From Pithys albifrons albifrons (Eukaryota > Chordata > Aves > Passeriformes > Thamnophilidae), in contig NC_092485.1 in NCBI RefSeq assembly GCF_047495875.1, forward strand, positions 5,156,890-5,220,889: a stretch of DNA of 64,000 nucleotides. Reading direction: 5' to 3'. Both the position numbers and the translations under genes were made by a program. The notes beneath the pieces are model-generated. The model was not told the origin of the DNA. It searched no databases and worked only from the letters and a program-made list of their open reading frames with translations. This document shows positions 54,655-64,000 of this stretch, piece by piece (position 1 is the stretch's first letter; every line of letters starts with the position of its first letter).

Positions 54655-55152
54655 CCCCTTCCCATCCTCCCCCTACCCACCAGCAGGTCAGAGTCATCCC
54701 AGCCCCTCTCCCCATCCTCCCCCTGCCCACCAGCAGGTCAGAGTCATCCCAGCCCCTCTCCCCATCCTCCCCTGCCCACCAGCAGGTCAGAGTCATCCCA
54801 GCCTCTCTCCCCATCCTCCCCTGCCCACCAGCAGGTCAGAGTCATCCCAGCCTCTCTCCCCATCCTCCCCTGCCCACCAGCAGGTCAGAGTCATCCCAGC
54901 CCCTCTCCCCATCCTCCCCCTGCCCACCAGCAGGTCAGAGTCATCCCAGCCCCTCTCCCCATCCTCCCTTGCCCACCAGCAGGTCAGAGTCATCCCAGCC
55001 CCTCTCCCCATCCTCCCCTGCCCACCAGCAGGTCAGAGTCATCCCAGCCCCTCTCCCCATCCTCCCCTGCCCACCAGCAGGTCAGAGTCATCCCAGCCCC
55101 TCTCCCCATCCTCCCCCTGCCCACCAGCAGGTCAGAGTCATCCCAGCCCCTG
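54655..55152. repeat. 49-50-bp minisatellite, 10 copies
   Basis: Unit CCCACCAGCAGGTCAGAGTC plus ATCCCAGCCCCTCTCCCCATCC. Copies are nearly identical. Confidence 0.93.
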
Positions 55153-56069
55153 GGCTGAGAGGCACCACAGCTGTCATTAACAACCCCGACTTCCCTCCTC
55201 CTCCCCTCCCTGCCCTCGCTGGGTGTTCCTGCATGAATAATGCAGGACTGTGGCACAGGACACTGCCCACTCTGTCCCCTCTGGTCCCCAGGCCAGCAGG
55301 GAGCGGGTTCGAGTGCCAGTCAGGGCCTGGCCCCGTGTCCTGGGCTGGCACGACGGGTTTTGTTCCCAGATGCAGATTCCTTTTGTTCAGCCCCACCGTG
55401 CTGAGACAGCCCCACATCATCATCATCTGCAGAGCAGAGACGTCCCTGACACCGGGGCCAGCCCAGCACAGACACTTCCTAGCAGGGATTTCGGAGTGTT
55501 TCACCAAGATCTCAGCAGCTTCTCCCCTCTCCAGCAGGAGCATCTCCATCTCACAGCCCTGAGGCAATGGAAGTGCAGGGCTGAGGGGGGTCGCAGGGAC
55601 CCTGATCTTCCACCACACTCGTTTGAGCAACTCTGGGATTGCTCAGGGACCACATTGGCTGGTACCAAACTGAAGAGCAAGAGTATGAGTTAATTAAGTC
55701 CCTTAATTAAGCCCTTCTTTGCCCTATAGCCACAGTTCTGATAAGCCACAGAACCCCCTCTGCTGAGAATGTTATTTATTGCAAGGTAAGAGATGAAGCT
55801 TAGCAGTTCAAACCCCTCCTGTCCAAGGAAAAGAGGCTGAGGAGGAGGCTGGGCCACGTTTTAGAGGAAACACTTGACACAGCAAAGGCTTTCCTGCCCT
55901 TCTATAGCTGGAAAAAAAAGAAAACAAATCCACGTTTTGCTCCCACATCCCGGTTTTGCCAGGCAGAAAGCACAAAGCCCACAGCACAACCATGCTCCGA
56001 ATGTCCCTTAAACCCTTCCTGCTCCCAGGCTGCCCTCGAGACTGTCCCTGCTGGGAGGTGTCCTACCCC

Positions 56070-56620
56070 AAATCACCCCCCGGCGCTCGGTGCATCCATC
56101 CCGCACCACCAAACGCCCCGAGCGGGGCTCAGAGGCACCAGGAACGCTGCCCACCCCTCCTGGCTGCAGCCGATCTGCTGAATCACTTACTGCAGTGCCG
56201 GCCCCGCTGGCAGGACCTTCCCCGCACCCCGAGAGCTCCCAGCGATCCGAGATGCGGCACCGACAGCACCGGCTGCTCCTCCAGCCTTAACTCTGGAGCA
56301 TCGCAGCGCTCCGAGCGCACCCAGAGTCGGGCAGGGGACAGGAATCACCTCCCGGCTGGTTTCGGCGGAGCACGAACTGTCCTGCACATCCCTGACAGCG
56401 AAACGCCGCTCTGCCAACCAGCCTGCGGCTGCTGTGCCCGCGATGGGGGGCAGAGGGACCGGGGCGGGCACGGTTTGGGGGCTCTCGCCGCAGCCGCGGC
56501 TCCGCTCGTGCCCACGCGCCGGCAGCGTGGGCTGAGCAGCCAGACGGGACCAGGTTTGCCTGCCCGTGTCCCCCGCGGCGCAGACAGGATGACTCAGAGC
56601 ACAGCGGAGGGCACGGCACG
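56070..56620 (-). promoter_or_regulatory. CpG-dense region, candidate NFASC promoter
   Basis: Many CpG sites (for example GGCGCTCGGTGC, CAGCCGCGGCTCCGCTCG, CCACGCGCCGGCAGCG, CCCCCGCGGCGCAG) against a CpG-poor surround. An AP-1 consensus (TGACTCA) lies at 56590-56596. No TATA box is obvious. Position 18 kb upstream of the start-codon exon, plus a minus-strand donor at 56190, fit a CpG-type NFASC promoter. It could instead serve another transcript. Confidence 0.5.
56191..56590 (-). other. Candidate noncoding first exon of NFASC
   Basis: On the minus strand a CpG-rich stretch ends GGCACTGCA followed by GTAAGTGATT, a good 5' splice site. The start-codon exon at 38233 has a strong acceptor and no nearby upstream exon, so at least one 5'UTR exon must exist. 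The 5' end shown is arbitrary. Confidence 0.35.
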
Positions 56621-56701
56621 GGAAAACAGAGGGTGAGGGAAAGGGCACAGGGTGGGCGGGAGGAGGGCACGGAGCGGGGGAAAAGGGAGTGGAGATGCCT
56701 C

Positions 56702-56870
56702 TCTTGGAGAATCCCAGAATATCTGGGGTTGCAGGAGACCTCGGGGGTCCAGTCCAACCCTCCCCCGCCAAGGAAGGGGCACCTGGAGCAGGTGACACAC
56801 ACCCAGGTGGGTTTGGAATGTGTCTGGTGAGAGAAACTCCACTCCCTCCCTGGGCAGCCCTGGAGAGGAG
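56702..56870 (-). mobile_element. CR1-like LINE 3' fragment
   Basis: AGAATCCCAGAATATCTGG, GACCTCGGGGGTCCAGTCCA, ACTCCCTCCCTGGGCAGCCC; antisense and more diverged. Confidence 0.5.
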
Positions 56871-59164
56871 AGAGCACGATTTGCAGCTCCACATCCAGAG
56901 CCAAAGGCTGCAGCAAACCCTGCACCAAACGGGAATCAGCTCCATGCAGAACACAGGTCTCCATGGCAGGGCACTTCTCCTCCTCCCAGTAACACCAGTA
57001 TGGTGCACTGGCCCTCCCATCATCACTCAGGGCCTTTAACAGCGCTGGGTTTGGAGAAGGGGCAGTTCCCAAGCCATGGACCCCCAGAGCTGGGGCAGGA
57101 GGGGACAGGCAGGACAGTCTGCACAAGGACAGAGGGACACGGGGATTTGTCCTTTCTGAGCAGAGAACCAGGAGGTCGCTCTCCTCCCAAAAATGCTTCC
57201 CTGGTCCAAAGATGAGCTGCTCCAGGTGCTCAGGGTGCTCAGCCTCCCTCCCCACATGACTCAACACTTCCTGATCCATGAGAAGGGCTGATGTGACTCT
57301 GCATTCCAGCTCTGATGTGATCAAAGGCCCAAAATCTGCACCTCAGACCCTTCCCAGGCTCACTTACCCTCCTGTGTAAAATACTATTTTCCCAGCAGGA
57401 AGACACAGCTCTGAAAGAGCCAATGCTGAACAGTGAAAAGAGGGGATTTAATTAAAAAATTAAAAATCCAGGCAGAGTCTGCCTATATATCCCAGTTCCA
57501 CTGGTAATTAGGAAACAGATGGGGGAAGGAGGGAACGGGGAGAGGAATCTTTGTTAGGTTAATTGTCTGAAGGCACTAAATGAAATATAGGTGGCCTGAT
57601 TTCCCTGGAGGGTTGCACAGGAACTTAAGGATGGACTTTGCAGAGAATAAAAGCAGGAGTTTCCCAGTAAAGGACAGCAGAAGATTATAACTAATCAGGC
57701 AAGAACAGAAGTGATAAACCCAAGCAAAAAAGCAAAGCGCCCCTTTGTAGTTTTAAATGAGGAACCAACCAATCTGATGCACAACTTCATTAACATCTTA
57801 TTAAAATGCAATTTCCATTTTCCTGATTAAACGGTTGGGAGTAGACCCGTCTTTGTGGTCTTGGCTGTTCTCCAGGGTGGAGGTGCCCCAATGCCGGGAG
57901 GTCCAACCCCTGGGGACAGTTCAGGTGACACCTTTTGGAGCCAGCACTTCCATTCTCCTGCTTCCCAAGGTGCCCTCTGAGGATGCACCTTCCTCCCAGC
58001 TCGGATGTACCAGAACCTGATCCTTTGGAGCAAACACAGCAGCACCTCCCTTGTTTGCTGCCTCCCCTGTCCCAAGAGTTTGGTGTTAGTGCTTCATGTC
58101 CAGGGGCATGTTCTTATCTCCCCCAACAAGAGCACCCAGTGCTGCAAAACTCCCCCTTCAGTGGCAATTACCACTCTAAGGACTTGAAGCCTCAACCCAC
58201 TGCTCCAAATCTTGTTTGTGGCAGGTCATTTAATCCCCTCACAGCTCACCTCAGCCTCCACACCCCCCCAGTCCTTCCTCCCCCACAAAGGGGCACCACA
58301 AACTGCTCTCAGCCCCACTTTGCTGCCCGTGGGTCTCGTTAACCCAGAGTGGCTGCCCGGAGAATTACGGAGCATTCCGGCTGATCCGGATTACTGGGAT
58401 TGGCAAAGCCCAACAGGCACAGAGCCCAAACACATCTCAAACCAGGAGAAAATTAGAGTGGGGCTGCAAGGGAGAAGGATGAAAGGTCCAAGGCAATGGG
58501 ACAATGAGAGAACCAAGCCTCAGGATTTGAAACCATAAGCCACATCCCTACCAATTGATTAGTTCCTCTCCTTGATTCAGGCAATGCCTTCCTGCTCTCT
58601 GCTGAAATTAAAACATGATCCAGCCCTTGAAGAACAAACATTAAAGAGACAGAAGATCTGAGTTTAGAAGGGGAATGGCTTTTAATTTGCAGAGGCTGCC
58701 TAAAGCAGCTCCTCAGCTGCACCACCATGAGGTCACACACTGAACGTGGTGTCTGAGAGCAGCGACTGGAGCTGGTGGCTCTGGGGCCCAGTGTCACCCC
58801 CCCCGTGCTCTGGGGCTGGGCCACTCTGGCTCTGTGGAGGGAGAGGATGAGGAGGATCAGCCTCATCTGGAGGGAGGCAACAGCAGCTGCTGCAAAGGGC
58901 TCTGATGGCACCTTCCACCATGTGCTGTGCTGCTCCCCCACACCCCACCTTTCACTCTGCCTGAAGGGCTTTCCAGCACAGAACTGATCCCACTGCAAGG
59001 ACTTCAGGCTTCTCAGTGCTCAGCTCCATGAAATGCTGTCTGGAGAAGCCACGGCATCCTCATTTCCCCATGGGGGAGCAGAGCAGGTTTGGCTCTGGCT
59101 GCACCTCTTTGCGGGGCTGGAGGCTGCAGTGTCCCTGTGGCATCTGCAGGGGATGCTCCCAGGA
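56871..59164. other. Region upstream of the candidate promoter
   Basis: Unique, with AT-rich patches at 57430-57480 and 57770-57830. No gene was seen; no LRRN2-like leucine-rich-repeat open frame is present. Confidence 0.5.
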
Positions 59165-59490
59165 GCTTCCCTGACCCTGGAGAGCAGAGATGTCCACCCA
59201 GGACCTTCCCTGCCCCTGGAGAGTGGAGATGTCCATGCAGGACCTTCCCTGACCCTGGAGAGTGGAGATGCCCCCCCAGGACCTTCCCTGACCCTGGAGA
59301 GCAGAGCTGTCCATGCAGGACCTTCCCTGACCCTGGAGCGTGGACATACCCCAGGACCTTCCCTGGTCCTGGAGAGTTAAATACCTCAAGGCTTTCCCTG
59401 GTCCTGGAGAGTGGAGATACTCCAAGACCTTTCCTGACCCTGGAGAGCAGAGATGTCCCTTCAGGACCTTCCCTGGCCCTGGAGAATGTT
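59165..59490. repeat. ~37-bp minisatellite, about 9 copies
   Basis: Unit AGGACCTTCCCTGACCCTGG plus AGAGCAGAGATGTCC. More diverged toward the right. Confidence 0.9.
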
Positions 59491-60104
59491 CCACCCAACC
59501 TCTACTGATAACCCTCGACCCTGAGCTTTAGGACATCTCTCACTCCCAGGAGACAAAGGGTGTGTAACACCCTTGAGCACCATCATCCTCCCAGCACAAG
59601 GGCAGCCCCAGAGCTCTGCTCCCTGCAGGGTCCAGACAGCAGCAGGACAGCACTGGCAGCGCTGCAGCTGGAAAGATCCCCCATCCTGGTGGCTGTGTCT
59701 GCTCTGTGACAGACAGCCCAGACAGAGCCGTGCAGGGGCCAGGAGGGAGGGCCTGGCAGGGGGTGGTGGCCTCAGCAGGGGCAGGGCAGCAGCAGCAGCA
59801 GGGCAGGTTGCCAGCAAAACTTCAGCCCTTCTTGAAGCTGAATGAATTCCCCAGGAACTAACCCAGCCCAGCACCTCCGTCCCCTGGAGCTGGGGCAGCA
59901 CACGCTGCAGACCTGGGGACAGGGAATAATGAGGGAGTATGAAGGGAAGAGGACCCTTGAAATCCCCTGGATTGCTCACAGGCTTCCACCCAGCATGAAA
60001 AATCCACTGGAGCTGGTCCTCCTTTTCCCCCAGAGGAGCCCAAAGAGGCTTTTAGAACTGGGCATTTCAGGGCTAATTATCTGCTGGGGAAGGGATGAGT
60101 TTAT

Positions 60105-60240
60105 TCAGGGAGAGGCTGCCCCATCCCTGGAAGTGTCCAAATCCAATCACTTGGAGCAACCTGGGATAGTGGAAAGTGTCCCTGGGTGAGCTTTAAAGTC
60201 CCCTCCAATCCAAACCATTCTAAGACTCCGTGACAACAGT
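60105..60240 (+). mobile_element. CR1 LINE 3' fragment
   Basis: GAGGCTGCCCCATCCCTGGA, CTTGGAGCAACCTGGGATAG, TCCAATCCAAACCATTCTAA and GACTCCGTGA. Confidence 0.7.
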
Positions 60241-60914
60241 GTGAAATCCAGGAATTTGCATCCATGTCTAAACATAAATCATCTCTCCTGCCCCAGCTCC
60301 TCTCTAGAAGGAAAACTCTTTTTATCTGCCTGATTAACACTCAAAGCTGTATCATAAAACCCTCCAGAAATCCCAATTAACAGTTAACTTGCTGTTGAGC
60401 CATTGCTACCCTGCTACCAGCATTCCCAGCTGCATTTTCGGTCCAACCATCTTTCCTTGCTTAGAAACCCATCACAACCCCCCTGAGCACAACCCACACA
60501 CCTCTCCTGGCACCCGGGGGTGGGGGCAGCACCCTCTGGGTCCTTTGCACCCAAAAGGCACTTGAGAATGAGGTTTCAGCCCCTGCCCACAGAGATGCTG
60601 AGGACCTTGCCAGAGCAGCAGGATGAAACCAGGAGGGTTCAGCTCCATCCCACGGTGTGATTCCTTCTGCTCCCTCCTCCTCCTCCTCCTCCTCCAGAGC
60701 CACGGGGCTGGCATGAGCCACGAGCACACAGTGATGGCAGCACAGCTCCCAGAGCCTTTCCCTTGGCCTCCAGCTGCCTCCTGGAGCAGCTCTGGATCTG
60801 TCACAGATTGGGAGCAGAAATAGCAGGCTGGTGACACACATCGCCCCGCGGCCCCCCCGGCACCGGCACAATTAGGGTTTAATCAGGTGTCACATTCACT
60901 TGCCCGAGACCAGC

Positions 60915-61115
60915 ACGGGGTGATCCACAGGGAATGGCCCCTCCACAGCCTCTCCCAGTGAGGAACAGGGGCCAGACCCCTATCCTGGGGTGATCCACAG
61001 GGAATAGCCCCTCCATAGCCTCTTCCAGTGAGGGAGGGGAGCCCAGACCCCTATACTGGAGTGATCCACAGGGAATGGCCCCTCCACAGCCTCTCCCAGC
61101 CAGGGAGGGGAGCCC
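60915..61115. repeat. ~71-bp tandem repeat, 3 copies
   Basis: Unit GTGATCCACAGGGAATGGCC, then CCTCCACAGCCTCTCCCAG and CCCAGACCCCTAT. Confidence 0.88.
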
Positions 61116-61732
61116 AGACCCCCCTGCTGGCCCCACGTGGCATCTGGCCCACGCTGCCCACCCCATCACGGGGTAATTGTGCTGGGAGGCTCCATCTGCC
61201 TTCCCACGTCTCAGCATCTGTTCAGGATCAATCCCAGGAGCGTCATCAGCACAGCTCAGCCCCTTTCCCCGGACAATAGGCAGCATCAGGCACAAACTGC
61301 ATTGCTATTGTGAAAGAGCTTTTTATTTTGCTGCCTGACCTGTGACAGCCCTGGCTGTGCCTCTCCAGCCCTGTCCTTGCCTGCACTGCTCTGTTGTGCA
61401 AGAGCTCCTGGTGGAGAACCAGAATTTATCGGAAATTAATTGACATATGTTGACTCAAACCAGGCCAAGGCAGTGATTTAATGCATTCAACAGCCCACAG
61501 AGTAAATATTTGAGGCTCACTGAGGGCCTCGAGGAGAAAACACCTCCCTGTCCCTGCAACTCCTTATCTACCTCTGGGGAAACTGAGGCAGGGGCTCTCA
61601 GTGACTGGGGGAGGGTCACAACCTCCCGTAAAAGAGCTGAAATTGGAATGAGAACTCCTGACTTTGTCCTACAGAATATTCTCAGTGGCTTTTTAGCTGT
61701 GTCTTAGGGAACAATCCTGCCATAACAAACTA

Positions 61733-61797
61733 AGGATGGAGCCTTGTGGGTCCCTTCCAGCTCAGGATATTCTGTGATTCCACGATTCTGTGAACTC
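61733..61797 (+). mobile_element. CR1 LINE extreme 3' end
   Basis: GGATGGAGCCTTGTGGGTCC, CTTCCAGCTCAGGATATTCT and the repeated TGTGATTCCACGATTCTGTG terminus. Confidence 0.65.
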
Positions 61798-63684
61798 ATC
61801 CCAACAAGCCACCCCTGGCATAACCACACCCACCCAGGCCCAGCATTGCCACCCTCCCAGCCCTCAGCACAGCACAAGCTCTGGGATGCTCCCAGCCCAA
61901 GGCCATCCTTAAGTCAAGTCATCCTGCCTGAGTCTGTCAGGGAATAGACACTGAACAGCTCATTAGTGCCATTTCCCCACCTCTCCCAGGCCCAGGAGGG
62001 CAGGGGGGGCTGGCACTGGTGTTGCTGGGCAGTTGGGAGGGCTCTGACCCCTGTGCTGTGAGTGGATGTGACACGGGAGCTGCCACGGACCATGTGCTGC
62101 TCCAGTCTGGGCTGATGCTCCTGCCCTGCATGGAAGGGAACAGCAGGAGGGCAAAGGCAGCTCCTGGGCATGGGGAGGCTGCCAGGGGCTGGCAGGGGGG
62201 CCCCTGCTGTGCCTGCAGGGATTGTGGAGCTGGGCCATCCTCACACTCCTCTCCAGCAGAGCCCACACAGCCTGAGCTTTGGCTGCCCAAAAAAATCATA
62301 CTCTGCACCCACAGACCAAAAGTTTATGGGGAACTCAAAGTTTCCTCTTCCCCACCCACTCTGCTGGAGAAAGTTGTCCCCAAAGGGTTCCTGGGTCAAT
62401 CCTGGTACATGTCAATGCTCCAACAAAGCACCTCAGAATATCATCAGCATCTTCCTTCAAACACAGCCTTAGAGCTTGTGCTGTGACCCAGAGGACCAGC
62501 AGGGAGGCACAAAACTTTTTAGCCATTATCAGCAACACAACAAGCTGCAAATGTGACACGGTTTTTATTTAATTTTTTTTAATGCAACTCAGTGGATTAA
62601 CCAGTGTCACATTTTAGAAGTGAAACCACAACTAAGGCAAAGCACAACCAGAGCTGGGTTAGCAGAGCCCTCTGAGGACAAGGAAGAAGATCCTTCCACA
62701 GTGCCAGGAGTGGAAAACGCCATTTAAAACCAGACACTGCTCTGGCAAAGCCCAGATTGAGTGAAGACTAAACAAGAGCTGACAAGCTGACATTTGAAAA
62801 TGCAATTAGCTGGCTCGTAGAGCCACCCTGTTATCTTATTGTTAATTATATGTTTGCTCAGTCTGAGAGGCAATACACTTATTTAGATTTAATTCTCAGA
62901 CTCTCCTGCTTTGACTGGTCCCTTCAAGCAAGAGCTCCCATCCTGCTCCCCCCAGCCCTCTCTCCCAGTGACTTTCATCTCCACAAAGGCCTGTGCTACA
63001 GTGGGTTATGTAATTGCCATTAGAACCTGCTCTTGGGGCAGCATCTAAAGCGAATTCCCAAGATAAGAGGTGCTTGGGAACCACTGGAGGCCAGTGGGGG
63101 CTGGGACTCTCTGCTTTAATTTCCCATTTCTGCAGTTCCTCCCCAAACCCGAGAGTGCCAGTCCCCCAGTGCCCTTCCCTGACCCTTCCCTGCAGCAGCT
63201 GAGCCAGGCTCTGCCAGCACAGATGTGTTTATCCCTATCCATGTCCCTCCCTCCCCTCTTAATTGTGATCAATCTGCCTTTCAAACACATTAATGTGCAT
63301 CATGGCCCAGGCCAATTGCTGGACATGAAGCCAATTCCCATTTGTTTGCCTTGCAGGGCAGTGTGGGGGGAGGCAGCAGAATCACAGCTGAGCCAACCCA
63401 GCATCTCCTGGGCAAAGTGCTGCCAGGGATGCCCAGAGAGCACAGCCCGCCCAGCCCGGCGTGGCACTCCCAGGGGCCAGCCCCACTCCTCCCCAGACCC
63501 AACTATCCCCAAAGGCTGACCCAGCTGAAGGGGGAGCCAGGGAAGCTGCAGCCCATGGAATCCAGGAGCAGAGAGCAGTGCTGGGCTCCAGCCAGAGCCA
63601 CCCCCAGGGCCAGCAGGAATCACACGAGGTCAACCCAACATCCCCAGCACGGCCCCAGCTGCTGAGATGGCTGCAAACAAACCC

Positions 63685-64000
63685 TGCAGGCCTTGGCATC
63701 TGCATGGCAGAGCTGCTGGGCGGGAATGGCAGCCTTGGCATCTGCATGGCAGAGCTGCTGAGGGGGATGGCAGCCTTGGCATCTGCATCCCAGAGCTGCT
63801 GGGGGGGATGGCAGCCTTGGCATCTGCACCCCAGAGCTGCTGGGGGGGATGGCAGCCTTGGCATCTGCATGGCAGAGCTGCTGGGGGGGATGGCAGCCTT
63901 GGCATCTGCATCCCAGAGCTGCCGGGGGGGATGGCAGCCTTGGCATCTGCATGGCAGAGCTGCTGGGGGGGATGGCAACCTTGGCATCTGCACCCCAGAG
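63685..64000. repeat. ~40-bp minisatellite, about 8 copies, runs off the window
   Basis: Unit GATGGCAGCCTTGGCATCTG plus CATGGCAGAGCTGCTGGGGG. The array is cut by the right edge. Confidence 0.92.

Larger units (their letters stand above)
59491..63684. other. Distal region without a recognised gene
   Basis: Contains CR1 ends (60105-60240, 61733-61797), a three-copy 71-bp repeat (60915-61115), and a unique AT-rich stretch at 62750-62900. No coding signal was seen. Confidence 0.5.

Noticed and set aside
38234..64000. A neighbouring gene such as LRRN2 or CNTN2
   Set aside because: Neither leucine-rich repeats nor a second Ig/FNIII exon series could be found on either strand.
1..64000. A bacterial or phage operon, defence system or toxin locus
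   Set aside because: Splice sites, CR1 elements and a vertebrate adhesion gene exclude a prokaryotic source, and no intact mobile-element or toxin gene is present.

Overview
The window is vertebrate, and most likely bird, nuclear DNA. It carries many CR1-type LINE 3' fragments, is moderately GC-rich, and holds about seventeen short tandem-repeat arrays, a pattern typical of avian microchromosomes. It contains one recognisable protein gene, on the minus strand: NFASC (neurofascin), an L1-family cell-adhesion molecule of the axon initial segment, node of Ranvier and paranode. No bacterial, viral or defence system is present.

Reading the minus strand from high to low coordinates, I reconstructed 25 consecutive coding exons from the start codon at 38155 to 401. 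They give 3,385 coding bases (1,128 codons plus one base) with no frame conflict at any junction. In order they encode a signal peptide, an 18-nt microexon, six Ig domains, a 36-nt linker exon, four fibronectin III domains and a threonine-rich mucin-like (PAT) exon. The fifth FNIII domain, transmembrane segment and ankyrin-binding tail lie beyond the left edge. Five coding units have phase 1 at both ends and can be skipped without a frameshift: the 18-, 51- and 36-nt exons, the FN3 exon pair (321 nt) and the PAT exon (252 nt). These match the known neurofascin isoform switches (NF155 keeps FN3; NF186 drops FN3 and uses PAT/FN5).

The 26 kb upstream of the start-codon exon (38234-64000) holds no recognisable coding gene. 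It is probably NFASC 5' intron and promoter DNA: minisatellites, CR1 fragments, a CpG-dense segment at about 56070-56620 ending in a minus-strand splice donor (candidate promoter and first exon), and a second CpG-rich stretch at about 51700-52090 with a perfect palindromic RFX X-box.

The observations most worth checking are these: a ~30-bp minisatellite that appears to be a tandem multiplication of the FN3 exon's own 3' splice site; a ~20-bp minisatellite family carrying the hexamer CCCTAA in two different introns; two adjoining arrays with a 10-bp period covering 1.3 kb; an 18-residue threonine run with ten uninterrupted ACC codons in the mucin exon; and the candidate 5' regulatory regions.
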